Shown: positions 43,048 to 52,177 of the stretch, piece after piece
Layout: every line of letters begins with the position of its first letter
How positions within the stretch are numbered: the stretch's first letter is position 1
Assembly: GCA_028819215.1 (NCBI GenBank)
Contig: JAPPMG010000097.1
Location: 1-64,000, forward strand
Direction of reading: 5' to 3'
Length of the DNA: 64,000 nucleotides
Origin: Bryobacterales bacterium
Lineage (GTDB): Bacteria > Acidobacteriota > Terriglobia > Bryobacterales > UBA6623
Position numbers and translations under genes: made by a program
Notes under the pieces: model-generated
Database searches by the model: none
Told to the model about the DNA's origin: nothing
Seen by the model: the letters and a program-made list of their open reading frames with translations, nothing else

Positions 43048-44628
43048 GTGAGACGTCAGGTTCCGTCCCGCAGGACCCGCACCGTCGCTGTCGGGCAGAC
43101 CGGCTTCGGGCTCGGACGCGACAACGTCCAGGTCCTTGGCCTCGACGTCCACAACCCAGTCTTCGTCGTCTCCAGCCTGACGATCATTGCGTTCGTTGCC
43201 GGGGTGCTCGCGTTCCGAGACACCGCTGCGGGCGCATTCGAAGCGTTGTACGTCTGGCTCACCTCGACGTTCGATTGGGCATTCATGGCCGCCGGCAACC
43301 TCCTGGTCCTGTTTTGCCTTCTGATCGTGGTCTCGCCCCTCGGTCGCATACGCCTGGGTGGCCCCGACGCCAAGCCGGACTATTCCACTTGGTCGTGGAT
43401 CGCCATGCTGTTCGCGGCCGGTATCGGCATCGGCCTGATGTTCTTCGGAGTTGCGGAGCCGATCGAGCACTTCCGGAATCCACCGTTCGGCGTCCACGCC
43501 AAGGAGACCGCCACCGCGCAGAGCCTTGCCGTCGCGGCTGCCATCTTCCACTGGGGCGTCCACCCTTGGGCCATGTACGCGGTGGTCTCTCTAGCGCTTG
43601 CATTCGCCGCCTACAACCTCGGCTTGCCGCTGACCCTGCGGTCAGCGTTCTATCCGGTCTTGGGTGACGCAGTGTGGCGGCGGCCCGGCCACCTTATCGA
43701 CATCCTCGCCGTGTTTGCCACGCTCTTCGGGCTCGCGACATCGCTCGGCCTGGGGGCCGAGCAGACGGCGGCGGGGCTGGACCATCTGTTCGGCGTGCCG
43801 GCGACCGCTACCACCAAGGTGATGCTGATCGTTGTCATCACGTCCGTCGCGCTCGCCTCGGTGGTCGCGGGGATGGACAAGGGAGTGAAGCGGCTGAGTC
43901 AGGCCAACCTGCTGCTGGCTTTGCTGTTGCTTCTGTTCGTTCTGGCGGTCGGGCCAACCCTGGACCTGCTCAGTGGGTTCGTCTTCAGCGTCGGCCACTA
44001 CATCGCGGCGATCGGACCGCTTAGCAGCTGGGTCGGCCGCGACGACCTCGACTTCATGCACGGGTGGACCACGTTCTTCTGGGCGTGGTGGTTTTCCTGG
44101 TCACCCTTTGTCGGCCTGTTCATCGCCCGCGTGTCGCGCGGCCGCACGGTGCGCGGCCTGGTTGGCGGCATGCTTGTCGTCCCGGTGCTGCTCTCCGCAC
44201 TCTGGATGAACGCGTTCGGTGGAACGGCGCTGTCGCACTATCTCGATCAAGGCCGTACCGGGGTGGTCGACGCCGTTCAGGCGCAGCAGCCGGAACTGGC
44301 CCTGTTCATCATGCTGGAGGCCTTGCCGCTTGCGAGCGTCACCTCGTGCATTGGCATCGTCTTGGTGATTGTCTTCTTCGTCACCTCCTCCGACTCCGGA
44401 TCACTGGTGATCGACACGATCACCGCCGGCGGCAAGCTTGACGCACCGATCGTCCAACGCATCTTCTGGTGCACGTTCGAAGGGATCGTCGCCATCACCC
44501 TGTTGGTCAGCGGCGGGCTGGTGGCACTGCAGACCGCCGCACTCATCACAGGCTTTCCTATCGCCTTGATGCTGGTTGCAATGTGCTGGAGCAGTTGGAG
44601 GGGTCTGCGCGCTGCCCGCTTGGGCTGA
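43048..44628 (+). CDS. BCCT family transporter (betaine/choline/carnitine type)
   Basis: About 526 aa from the GTG at 43048, chosen because GGGGAG lies 7-8 nt upstream; the frame is open to 42994. Twelve membrane helices with BCCT signatures: AAGIGIGLMFFGVAEPIEHF, HWGVHPWAMYAVVSLALAF, the substrate-box FFWAWWFSWSPFVGLFIARVSRGRTVR, and TSSDSGSLVIDTI. These secondary carriers take up quaternary ammonium compounds such as glycine betaine, choline or DMSP with sodium or protons. The G-I-G-I-G stretch (rather than GMGIG) suggests sodium coupling cannot be excluded. No osmosensing C-terminal extension is present. Confidence 0.92.
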   Translation: MRRQVPSRRTRTVAVGQTGFGLGRDNVQVLGLDVHNPVFVVSSLTIIAFVAGVLAFRDTAAGAFEALYVWLTSTFDWAFMAAGNLLVLFCLLIVVSPLGRIRLGGPDAKPDYSTWSWIAMLFAAGIGIGLMFFGVAEPIEHFRNPPFGVHAKETATAQSLAVAAAIFHWGVHPWAMYAVVSLALAFAAYNLGLPLTLRSAFYPVLGDAVWRRPGHLIDILAVFATLFGLATSLGLGAEQTAAGLDHLFGVPATATTKVMLIVVITSVALASVVAGMDKGVKRLSQANLLLALLLLLFVLAVGPTLDLLSGFVFSVGHYIAAIGPLSSWVGRDDLDFMHGWTTFFWAWWFSWSPFVGLFIARVSRGRTVRGLVGGMLVVPVLLSALWMNAFGGTALSHYLDQGRTGVVDAVQAQQPELALFIMLEALPLASVTSCIGIVLVIVFFVTSSDSGSLVIDTITAGGKLDAPIVQRIFWCTFEGIVAITLLVSGGLVALQTAALITGFPIALMLVAMCWSSWRGLRAARLG

Positions 44629-44852
44629 GGATGAAGCTAGCGGGCGAGAGCTCGGGAGGAGCTACGGGACATCGTGAAGGCTGAAGAGCCTGCTCCAGCC
44701 TGACAGAGCCTCTTGTGTGGCCGGATCATTCATCGAAATGGCCCGCGGTGGCTAGCCTAGCGTTAGCAACGGCGCACTGCTGCTCTGCGCTGGAGTCTAA
44801 AGCGCCCTCGCAGGCAGCGGGCTCGCGGCGTGTCGACCTCGCAGCCTTGCGA

Positions 44853-46100
44853 TCAGAGGGTCGCGAGCACTGCGGCGGCCGCATTGTACCCGCTTCTGAC
44901 CGCGCCTTCCATCGTGGCGGGCCAACCGGTGTCGGTCCAATCGCCGGCAAGGAAGAGATTGGGAAAACAAGTGTGGGGGCCGGGCCGCGAGCGTTCCAAG
45001 CCCGGAACTGCCGAATAGGTGGCGCGCATCTCCTTGATCACCCGGCTCCGCCGCAATTCCGCCTCTCTGGCAAGGGGAAAGGTCTCGCGAAGCTGTGCCA
45101 CGGCACGTTCCGCGATATCTGCAGGCCGGTCGCGCACAATGCTGCGCGCCGCGCTGACGACTCCTAGGTAGTAGCCTCCCCCCTTGTGGAAGATCCACTG
45201 GACCTCCCCGTCAACCAGCATCGCGTGCCCGAATTCCGTGATGGGCCGGTCGAACCAAAGGTGGATTCCGACGATCGGAGAAGGCTGGAAGCGCGTCAAT
45301 TGGTCTTCCATGCCCAACTCCGGTACGAGCGCCGTCACTCGGTCCACCGGGACCGCGCTGATGTAGAAGTCGGCCGCTTGGTCGCACGGATCGATCGTCG
45401 TCACCTTGGAGCCGAGATGGAGCCGCACCGATGGACCGAAGCGGCCCGCCAGGGCGGGGGAGTACAGCTCGTCAAGCGGCACGGCTGGCACGCCCATTTC
45501 GTAGCTGGTGCGGGAGCCTAGCAGCCCTTCGCCAAAGACCTGCAGGGCTGGAAGCGCGGACGCTCGCTCGGGTTCCTCGTTTAGGGCGCTGACGATCACC
45601 GGACGCCAGAAATGCGCGACTGACCGGGCTGTAGCGCCGTGTTGCCTGAGCCAGTCCGAGAACGTGATGTCGTCCAGATCGTCGCGCTTGCGCGCACGCG
45701 ACACGGTTCTCAGGCAGCGAACCAGGGAGAACTTGTCCCTCCAGTCCAGACTGCGCATTCGAAGCAGGGACCGAGCCAGATGCAGAGGCGCTGGAAGGGG
45801 ATCCCTGAATAGCGTGTCGTGCGTCCCGCTCCGGCTGACCAAGTGCAGGGTGGACTCAAAGACGATTCGATCCGCAACCCCGCACCTGCGGTAAAAGTCC
45901 ATCAGTTCCGTGCAGCAGCGCAGCAGCACGTGCTGGCAGTTGTCGATGTGCTCGGAGTCCGGGTCGGCAGGCGTGAGGCGATACGACGCTGCCCGTCCTC
46001 CGAGGAACGGGCGCGCCTCGTGTATGTCCACGTCCAAGCCGGCCTCGCCCAGCCGCGCGGCGGCCGCGAGGCCGGCCAGGCCGCCGCCCACGATCTTCAC
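44853..46100 (-). CDS. hpnE: Hydroxysqualene dehydroxylase HpnE
   Basis: A 415-aa FAD-dependent amine-oxidase-fold enzyme. The N-terminal dinucleotide motif is VGGGLAGLAAAARL, followed by GGRAASY; HIDNCQHVLLRCCTELMDFY and the C-terminal FAD motif LAGDWTDTGWPATMEGAVRSG are typical of HpnE. It reduces hydroxysqualene to squalene, the third step of the HpnCDE route that replaces squalene synthase. It overlaps hpnD by 4 nt (ATGA), so the two are translationally coupled. Confidence 0.95.
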   Translation of the reverse strand: MKIVGGGLAGLAAAARLGEAGLDVDIHEARPFLGGRAASYRLTPADPDSEHIDNCQHVLLRCCTELMDFYRRCGVADRIVFESTLHLVSRSGTHDTLFRDPLPAPLHLARSLLRMRSLDWRDKFSLVRCLRTVSRARKRDDLDDITFSDWLRQHGATARSVAHFWRPVIVSALNEEPERASALPALQVFGEGLLGSRTSYEMGVPAVPLDELYSPALAGRFGPSVRLHLGSKVTTIDPCDQAADFYISAVPVDRVTALVPELGMEDQLTRFQPSPIVGIHLWFDRPITEFGHAMLVDGEVQWIFHKGGGYYLGVVSAARSIVRDRPADIAERAVAQLRETFPLAREAELRRSRVIKEMRATYSAVPGLERSRPGPHTCFPNLFLAGDWTDTGWPATMEGAVRSGYNAAAAVLATL

Positions 46101-46984
46101 GCGGGGAATGACGGCACCCTCCCCGTGGCCCTGAGCCAGAGGGCATGGCTCGCGATTCCCAGCTTGCTTGGCTTGGAAAGCCCGAGCTCTTGCGATAACA
46201 CGTCAAAGCCCGCCCGCCGTATCCGTTTCAGAATCCCGCGGTAGGTCGCGATCATGGCCCATAGCGCCGCTCGACAGGGCGGGCTTGTCATGCCCAGTAG
46301 CGCGGCGGACTCTTTGTAGTAGCGATCGGCCCTTTGGTACTGGAAATCCATGAACTTCTGGAACCGATCCTCGCCTGCCCGCACTGATCCAGACAGAAGT
46401 TCGTCCCTGCTCATGCCGTACTCCGCCAGCTCGCACTGCGGGAGGTAGACCCGACCCATCTCGGCGTCGGCAGCGATGTCCCGCATGATGTTCGTCAACT
46501 GGAACGCGATCCCGCACCGCTCGGCCAGTGTCAAGGCCTGGCGGCCTTCGAATCCGAAGACGTGGATCGTGGTCAGGCCGACCACCGAAGCGGCCCGGTA
46601 GCAATAGCGGTAGAGGTCCTCGAAGTTCTCGAACACCTGTTCGGAAAGGTCGCCCTCCATGCCATCCAGCAGGTCGAAGGAGTAGGAGCGCGGTATGGCA
46701 TGGCGCTCGCACGCGTGGCAGAACGCCGCTAAGATGCGGTCTTCTCTGGAGCCTGCGAAGTGTCGCTGCAAGTTGTCGCGCCACTCCCGGATCGCCACTC
46801 GCCGGGAGTCCACCGCCAGGTCGGCTTGGTCGACGATGTCGTCGCTATGGCGCGTAAACGCGTAGATCGCGTACATCGATTCCCGCTGCAGCGGCGGCAG
46901 CAGCCTGAAAGAGTAGAAGAAGTGCCGGGCGCGGGCCTTGGCGATACGGCGACAGTGCTCGTAGGCCTCCTCAACCGTGAGCAT
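46097..46984 (-). CDS. hpnD: Presqualene diphosphate synthase HpnD
   Basis: A 295-aa trans-isoprenyl diphosphate condensing enzyme. Its two Asp-rich motifs are RHSDDIVDQ (about residues 45-53) and NIMRDIAADAEMGRVYLP (about 165-182), with FYSFRLLP near the N-terminus. It joins two farnesyl diphosphates head-to-head to presqualene diphosphate. The gene overlaps hpnC by 14 nt upstream and hpnE by 4 nt downstream, so all three should be made together. Confidence 0.95.
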   Translation of the reverse strand: MLTVEEAYEHCRRIAKARARHFFYSFRLLPPLQRESMYAIYAFTRHSDDIVDQADLAVDSRRVAIREWRDNLQRHFAGSREDRILAAFCHACERHAIPRSYSFDLLDGMEGDLSEQVFENFEDLYRYCYRAASVVGLTTIHVFGFEGRQALTLAERCGIAFQLTNIMRDIAADAEMGRVYLPQCELAEYGMSRDELLSGSVRAGEDRFQKFMDFQYQRADRYYKESAALLGMTSPPCRAALWAMIATYRGILKRIRRAGFDVLSQELGLSKPSKLGIASHALWLRATGRVPSFPA

Positions 46985-47930
46985 TGTGCGCCTCTGAAAT
47001 CGCCAGAGAACCTCGCGTCAGGCGACGCGCCAATACCCGTGCTAGTAGCGCGGCGTGATCCGCCGCTGTGACTACGGGCCGCTTGGAGATGGTGTCGAAC
47101 CCGGAAGAGCGGATCTTGGCAAGCACGCCGATGCCTGCTCTGGCGAACATCTCGATCTCGACGCTCAGGCGGCCGGACAGCCGATCTGCTAGCGGCAGGC
47201 CCGCGACGAAGAGGTCGTGCGCCCGCTCGGTCAGATCGCGTACAGCCTCGCGGAATTCCGGCGACGCCGCGCCTCGCGCCATGTCCGCGGCTAGCGAATC
47301 ACGGCCAGTGCCGTGCTCCCGCATTACATCCTCGGGCACGTACACGCGGCCGATACGCCAGTCTCGGCCCACGTCCTGCCAATGGTTGGCGAGCTGCAAG
47401 GCGGTGCAGATGGCATCAGACAGCTTGAAGAGGTCCGGGTCGCGGTAGCCGTTGATCCGCAGAACCAGCCTGCCGACGGGGTTTGCGGAGTAGCGGCAGT
47501 ACTCAAGCAGGTCCTTGTAGCAAGCATAGTTGCACTTGGACTGGTCCTGCTCGAAGGCGCGCACAAGGTCTTCGAAGTCCTGGCGGGGAAGCTCGTGGCG
47601 CGCAGCGGTCTCCTTCAGGCTCACGAACACGGGGTGGTAGGCCTCGCCGCGCTCCATCGCGGCCAGTTGCTCGCGCCACCACCGGAGCAGGTCCAGGCTA
47701 AGGTTCGGATCGCCGGTCTCGTCGCCAAGATCGTCCGCCCAGCGGCAGTACGCGTAAACGTTGCAATAGTCTTGGCGCAAGCGCTTGGGCACCAGCAGGC
47801 TAGCTACGGAGAAGTTCTCGTAGTGCTCGCGCGTCAGGCTGCGGGTGTAGCGGAGGGACTCCTCAAGGCCCCACGCCGGGAATGTCCTGCCATGTGCGCG
47901 CAGGAACTCGACAGGCTCTAGCGCAGCCAT
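46971..47930 (-). CDS. hpnC: Hydroxysqualene synthase HpnC
   Basis: About 319 aa from the ATG at 47930, just 4 nt after the ggt stop. A squalene/phytoene synthase-fold enzyme with ENFSVASLLVPKRLR, the first Asp motif CRWADDLGDE and the second ANHWQDVGRDWRIGRVYVP. It converts presqualene diphosphate to hydroxysqualene. A longer frame reaching 47978 overlaps ggt and is not favoured. Squalene made here could feed hopanoid synthesis, but no squalene-hopene cyclase gene lies in the window. Confidence 0.94.
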   Translation of the reverse strand: MAALEPVEFLRAHGRTFPAWGLEESLRYTRSLTREHYENFSVASLLVPKRLRQDYCNVYAYCRWADDLGDETGDPNLSLDLLRWWREQLAAMERGEAYHPVFVSLKETAARHELPRQDFEDLVRAFEQDQSKCNYACYKDLLEYCRYSANPVGRLVLRINGYRDPDLFKLSDAICTALQLANHWQDVGRDWRIGRVYVPEDVMREHGTGRDSLAADMARGAASPEFREAVRDLTERAHDLFVAGLPLADRLSGRLSVEIEMFARAGIGVLAKIRSSGFDTISKRPVVTAADHAALLARVLARRLTRGSLAISEAHNAHG

Positions 47931-47934
47931 GCTC

Positions 47935-49653
47935 CTAGTATCCCGCCGCCACACCTTCGCTTCTCGAGTCGGCCGCACCCATCAATGCTTCCGGACCCAC
48001 TTCGATGGCCTCGATATGGCCCAGGCCTCTACCGAATGACAGCACATGACCGAACGCTCTGAGCCGCTCGCGGGTGTCGGCCGACGCGCCCGATGGCTCC
48101 ATGTACAGCCGATCCGGCATCCACTGATGGTGGAATCGCGGGAAGTCCACGGCCTGTTGGACATTCATGCCGAAATCCACAACGTCCAAGAGAACCTGCG
48201 TGACCGAGGTGATGATCGTCGGGCCGCCTTGGGCGCCCAGCACGAGCCTGGTCGCGCCATCTCGCACCACGATCGTCGGAGACATGGCTGACAGAGGACG
48301 CTTGCCCGGTTCGATGGCATTGTTCTCGCTCTGGAGCAGCCCGTAGGTGTTGGGGCTGCCCGGCTTAGCCGTGAAGTCGTCCATTTCGTTGTTGAGCAGC
48401 ACGCCCGTCCCCTTGGCGGTCACGCCTGAGCCGTAGCCGCCATTGAGGGTGTAGGTCACCGCCACGGCATTGCCCGCGGCATCGACCACCGCGTAGTGCG
48501 TGGTCTCATCGCTTTCGTAGGCGCTCGGAAGGCTATCGCCGACCGTTCCGCTCGGGCTCGCCTTGTCCCGGCGAATGCTCTTGCGACGCTCGGCGGCGTA
48601 AGCCTTCGACAGCATGCCTTGCAGCGGGATGTCCACATAGTCCGTGTCGCCGAAGAAGCGTGCCCTATCTGCGAAAAAGCGCCGCATGGCTTCCGCCACT
48701 AGGTGAATCGTCGTAGCCGAACCGGCTCCGGCGGCAGCGAGGTCAAACTCCTCCAGGATATTAAGGATCTGGACCACGCCGGCACCGCCGGAACTGGGAG
48801 GAGGAGCGCTCAGCACCTCGTGGCCGCGATAGGTTCCCGTCACCGGCTCCCGCTCGACCGGTACGTAGCTGGCAAGGTCACGGGCGGAAATGGTCCCGCC
48901 GTTGGCGGACATGTCGGCATCGATCAGGCGAGCTGTCCGGCCCTCGTAGAATTCGTCCGGGCCGACACGAGCGAGCCGTTCGAGCGTCGCCGCTAGGTCC
49001 GGCTGCCGGAATGTGTCGCCCATCCGGAATGGACTGCCGCCGTTTAGGAAGATCCGGCGTGACTCGGGGAAGCGTCTCAGGCGGCTGCTTGACTTGAGCG
49101 ACTGGGCCAGGTCCCAGGTCACTTCGAAGCCGTCAGTGGCCAAGCGCAGCGCGGGGTCGACCATGCTGGCCCATGTCTTGGTGCCATATTTGTTCAAGGC
49201 CAAGCCTAGGCCACGCACGGTGCCTGGCACGCCTGCCGCCCGATAGCCGACCAAGCTCTCATCCGTAGGATTTCCGTCTTGGCCGATGTACATGTCGCGG
49301 GTGGCCGAGTCCGGGGCGCGCTCTCGAAAGTCTATGAATGTCGATCGACCGTCGGCCAAGCGCAGCAACATGAATCCGCCGCCGCCGAGATTGCCCGCGT
49401 TCGGCTCGGTGACCGCGAGAGCGAGTCCGACCGCCACCGCCGCATCAACGGCGTTCCCGCCGCTGCGCAGCACATCCACGCCGACCTCGGTGGCATGCCG
49501 CTCCGCTGTGACCACCATGGCGTGGCGGGCGTAGACAGGCTGGGGCTCGAAGGCAGGGGCCTTGCCGACGACGAGCAGTGCGAGCGGAAGTGTGCGCGCT
49601 AGCCAGGCCCGATGCAAGACTGGTCTTGATCGCGGTTGCCTCGGGGCAGGCAT
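47935..49653 (-). CDS. ggt: Gamma-glutamyltransferase
   Basis: About 572 aa from the ATG at 49653. A basic N-terminus and a hydrophobic stretch (LARTLPLALLVVG) form a signal peptide, then HATEVGVDVLRSGGNAVDAAVA and GNLGGGGFML are the large-subunit motifs. Autoprocessing should occur before the Thr of ETTHYAVVD (near base 48,500), which becomes the catalytic N-terminus of the small subunit; later PLSAMSPTIV and GAQGGPTI motifs are intact. It splits glutathione and other gamma-glutamyl compounds in the periplasm. The frame is open to 49731, but that extension lies in a repeat (49665-49804) with no conserved sequence. First gene of an apparent ggt-hpnCDE operon. Confidence 0.92.
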   Translation of the reverse strand: MPAPRQPRSRPVLHRAWLARTLPLALLVVGKAPAFEPQPVYARHAMVVTAERHATEVGVDVLRSGGNAVDAAVAVGLALAVTEPNAGNLGGGGFMLLRLADGRSTFIDFRERAPDSATRDMYIGQDGNPTDESLVGYRAAGVPGTVRGLGLALNKYGTKTWASMVDPALRLATDGFEVTWDLAQSLKSSSRLRRFPESRRIFLNGGSPFRMGDTFRQPDLAATLERLARVGPDEFYEGRTARLIDADMSANGGTISARDLASYVPVEREPVTGTYRGHEVLSAPPPSSGGAGVVQILNILEEFDLAAAGAGSATTIHLVAEAMRRFFADRARFFGDTDYVDIPLQGMLSKAYAAERRKSIRRDKASPSGTVGDSLPSAYESDETTHYAVVDAAGNAVAVTYTLNGGYGSGVTAKGTGVLLNNEMDDFTAKPGSPNTYGLLQSENNAIEPGKRPLSAMSPTIVVRDGATRLVLGAQGGPTIITSVTQVLLDVVDFGMNVQQAVDFPRFHHQWMPDRLYMEPSGASADTRERLRAFGHVLSFGRGLGHIEAIEVGPEALMGAADSRSEGVAAGY

Positions 49654-49664
49654 TGAAGTGGCAG

Positions 49665-49804
49665 GCCTGGGGGCAGCAGTCTGAAACAGAATCGCAGGGG
49701 CTTGTAACAACCGCGCCATTCTTTCTACCATTGCAGCACACCCGCGAAGTGTGAGCAGCTTCAGTGTCGTACAAGCCCCCTATGGCAGTCGTCCGAACAC
49801 TGCC
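49665..49804. repeat. Direct repeat, left copy (partner 52061-52177)
   Basis: About 140 bp that align with 52061-52177 in the same orientation, at about four in five bases apart from a 23-base insertion here (near 49717-49739). Shared words include AACCGCGCCA, CCCGCGAAGTGTGAG and GCAGTCGTCCGA. It lies directly upstream of ggt. The two copies flank the four-Cache gene. Confidence 0.75.
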
Positions 49805-49881
49805 CGCCAGTCCTGCAGTAGTGCCGTACGAGGTGCTCTGGGCGGGCAACGCCGGGGGCCCGAATTAAGGCAGGAGCAATC

Positions 49882-49950
49882 ATGAATCAGATCTTTCGGC
49901 CCGTTCTTGGCGGTTGGCAAGGCCGGAGCCCGCTGGCGACAGTGTTCTAG
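49882..49950 (+). CDS. Possible 22-codon ORF
   Basis: ATG at 49882 is preceded by AGGAG at an ideal 5-nt distance; the frame reads MNQIFRPVLGGWQGRSPLAT and ends two codons later. No homologue can be judged from sequence this short. It could be a leader peptide ahead of the four-Cache gene or a chance ORF. Confidence 0.25.
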   Translation: MNQIFRPVLGGWQGRSPLATVF

Positions 49951-50073
49951 CAAGCGTAACCATTACCCAATGGTTTATAGATATTCGTGTCAAATCAAAA
50001 TATATGTATAGAGATTATTGATGTTTTTTCAACTAATTTTGGCCAGCGGCCGTGATTTTCTCGCTCCGTTGGT

Positions 50074-50103
50074 TTGACGAGGTCTAGCAGTCTGCGCTAA
50101 TTT
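50074..50103 (+). promoter_or_regulatory. Candidate promoter of the four-Cache gene
   Basis: TTGACG (50074-50079) and TAATTT (50098-50103) are 18 bp apart. Transcription would begin at or next to the ATG at 50110, so the message would be leaderless. No ribosome site is visible upstream of that ATG, which agrees. Confidence 0.5.
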
Positions 50104-50109
50104 GCACTC

Positions 50110-51993
50110 ATGAAGAATATCGCTAGACTCTCCACGCTATTCGGAGTTCTGCTGCTGAGCACGGTGCCGGCCTCAGCGCACCTGTGGCGCGGCTGCCTCG
50201 ACGATGGCGTTGTGGCAAGCGCGATCAAGACCCGCGGCGACGTTCGAGCGTTCGTCGAATGTGCGGCACAGTTCCTCCGATCGGTCGGTCCAGAGGAAGC
50301 GAGCCATGCGTTTGCCGAAGACGGCACTTGGAAGCACGGCGAGATCTACATTTTCGTGGACGGAATCGCCCAGTCGGGAACAGAATCGATGACCTTCTTG
50401 TTTCCTCCAGATCCCTCACGAGAAGGCCAAGTTTGGGGCGAGGCGATCGACGACTTTGGAACCGACTATTTCTATGAAGTCTGGCGCATGATGGAGGTGG
50501 TCGACGCAGGCTGGATCTACTACTCCTTCACGAATCCAGCAACGGGAATTTCCAGTCCTAAGGCGTCGTATCTGATCGAGATTGACTGGAATGGCCAGCG
50601 CGCGGCGATAGGAGCTGGAATCTACGAGGCCGACCTGCCGTCGACCTGTAGGTCCGATGAGGTCAACGCGCAGGTGCTTGGCGCGGATCCGGGGCCCGAA
50701 ACACTGGAGGCCTTCGTTCGTTGCGTCGCGATGGAGGTGGAATCCGGCGGCTATTCCGCGTTGGATCAAATCGAGCGCGACCCCAGATGGAGGGATGGAC
50801 CGAATTACGTGTTCCTGATGGACTTGATGGGCAACCAGGTCGCTAGCGGCTTCCCGGTCCGAGTTAACGGGTACGCTCCGCACGAATGGTACACCGCAAC
50901 CGCGGACAAGTTCGGTGGCCGGGACATCGTCGGCATGGCGGACATCTTCGGGGAAGCTTACGTCTACTACGACGGCTTTGATCCGACCACCGGGGCAACC
51001 TACCCCAAGGTGGCCTTCCTGAAACGGATCGTGGCGCACGGGGTTCCGCTAATTGTTGGGTCGGGCTATGCCACCCAGCGTGACCAGTCCGCTGTAAGGA
51101 CAAGTTGCGAGGACCGCGTCGTGACCGCGGGCGCGATTCGCTCGCGGGACCAGATTCCGGCATTCGTGCGGTGCGCGGCAGAGTATGTGATGGAACATGG
51201 CACCGATGAGGCGCGACGGGCCTTCAACGAGGACGCTGTCTGGAAACATGACGAAACCGGAATCTACGTGTTCGTAGACGCGCTCCGCCCGTCGGGAGAA
51301 GATGCTATGTCCTACGTGTTCCCTCCAGATCCGTCCTTAGAGGGCACGATCTGGGGAATCTCGATCGACGATCTCGGTACGGATTACTTCTTTGAGCTGT
51401 ACCGCGTGCTCTCGCTGGTGGACTCGGGCTGGCTCCATTATTCCTTCACCGACCCTTCTACTGGGCTTTGGAATCCGAAGAGTTCCTATGTCATGGAAAT
51501 CGACTGGAACGGCGAGCGCGCGGCGATCGGTGCCGGGCTCTACTCGAATGACCTGCCCGGCACGTGCGACCCGGGAATTGTCAACGCAGAGGCTCTGGAG
51601 CACGAACCACACGAGACCATGTTGGTGGAGTTCGTCCGTTGTGCGGCATTGCTGGTCGAAGGTGCGGGGCATTTTGCGGGACCCGTGCTGGAGACCGACC
51701 CTCGTTGGAACGAGGGCTCGATCTATCCGTTCGTGATCGACGCAACCGACGGAACGGTATTGTTCAGTAGCAACCCGGCGAGCTTCGAAGTCTCGGGAAG
51801 GGTCGAAGTCCTGTTCGACGGGCGGAACATGGTCGAAGCCACGGATCAATTCGGGGAAACCTTCTGGTACAACGGATTCGCAAATCCCACGACTGGAATG
51901 ATTCAGACCAACATGTCGTTCGTCAAACGCGTTGTGGCGCAAGGAACGCCATTGCTCGTGGGTTCGGGCTACAATCCTGAGAGCCACCACTAG
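50110..51993 (+). CDS. Secreted protein made of four Cache-like repeats
   Basis: A 627-aa protein with a signal peptide ending ASA (about residue 23) and four successive repeats (about 27-175, 180-330, 335-485, 488-625) of the sCache_2 type: W(K/R)xGxxYxFVxD, a central D-x-(F/L)-G motif and (F/T)NPxTG...PKxSYxxxIDWNGxRAAIGAGIY. Repeats 1 and 3 are most alike, as are 2 and 4, so a two-repeat unit was duplicated. Cache domains normally sense small molecules outside the cell as part of chemoreceptors or histidine kinases. Here there is no membrane helix or signalling domain after the signal peptide. It may be a free periplasmic binding protein; the ligand is unknown. Confidence 0.82.
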   Translation: MKNIARLSTLFGVLLLSTVPASAHLWRGCLDDGVVASAIKTRGDVRAFVECAAQFLRSVGPEEASHAFAEDGTWKHGEIYIFVDGIAQSGTESMTFLFPPDPSREGQVWGEAIDDFGTDYFYEVWRMMEVVDAGWIYYSFTNPATGISSPKASYLIEIDWNGQRAAIGAGIYEADLPSTCRSDEVNAQVLGADPGPETLEAFVRCVAMEVESGGYSALDQIERDPRWRDGPNYVFLMDLMGNQVASGFPVRVNGYAPHEWYTATADKFGGRDIVGMADIFGEAYVYYDGFDPTTGATYPKVAFLKRIVAHGVPLIVGSGYATQRDQSAVRTSCEDRVVTAGAIRSRDQIPAFVRCAAEYVMEHGTDEARRAFNEDAVWKHDETGIYVFVDALRPSGEDAMSYVFPPDPSLEGTIWGISIDDLGTDYFFELYRVLSLVDSGWLHYSFTDPSTGLWNPKSSYVMEIDWNGERAAIGAGLYSNDLPGTCDPGIVNAEALEHEPHETMLVEFVRCAALLVEGAGHFAGPVLETDPRWNEGSIYPFVIDATDGTVLFSSNPASFEVSGRVEVLFDGRNMVEATDQFGETFWYNGFANPTTGMIQTNMSFVKRVVAQGTPLLVGSGYNPESHH

Positions 51994-52060
51994 ACTCCTG
52001 GTGCTCTCGGCCTTGCGGTGCCGCCGCGAGCGCCGCAAGGTAGGGCTAGCCAAGCCCGAT

Positions 52061-52177
52061 GCCTGGGGCACCAATCTGAAACAGAGTTGCATGGGCTTGT
52101 ATCAACCGCGCCACCCGCGAAGTGTGAGTAGCTTCAGTGTCGTGCAAGCGATCCATAGCAGTCGTCCGATCACTACC
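52061..52177. repeat. Direct repeat, right copy (partner 49665-49804)
   Basis: About 117 bp beginning 67 bp after the four-Cache gene and ending exactly where the fic fragment stops. It lacks the 23-base insertion seen in the left copy. Confidence 0.75.

Larger units (their letters stand above)
49805..50109. other. Intergenic region with a strongly A+T-rich segment
   Basis: About 300 bp between the repeat and the four-Cache gene. Bases 49965-50040 are unusually rich in A and T for this genome (runs such as TTTTTT and ATATATG). Besides the small ORF and promoter listed separately, I see no gene. Confidence 0.5.
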
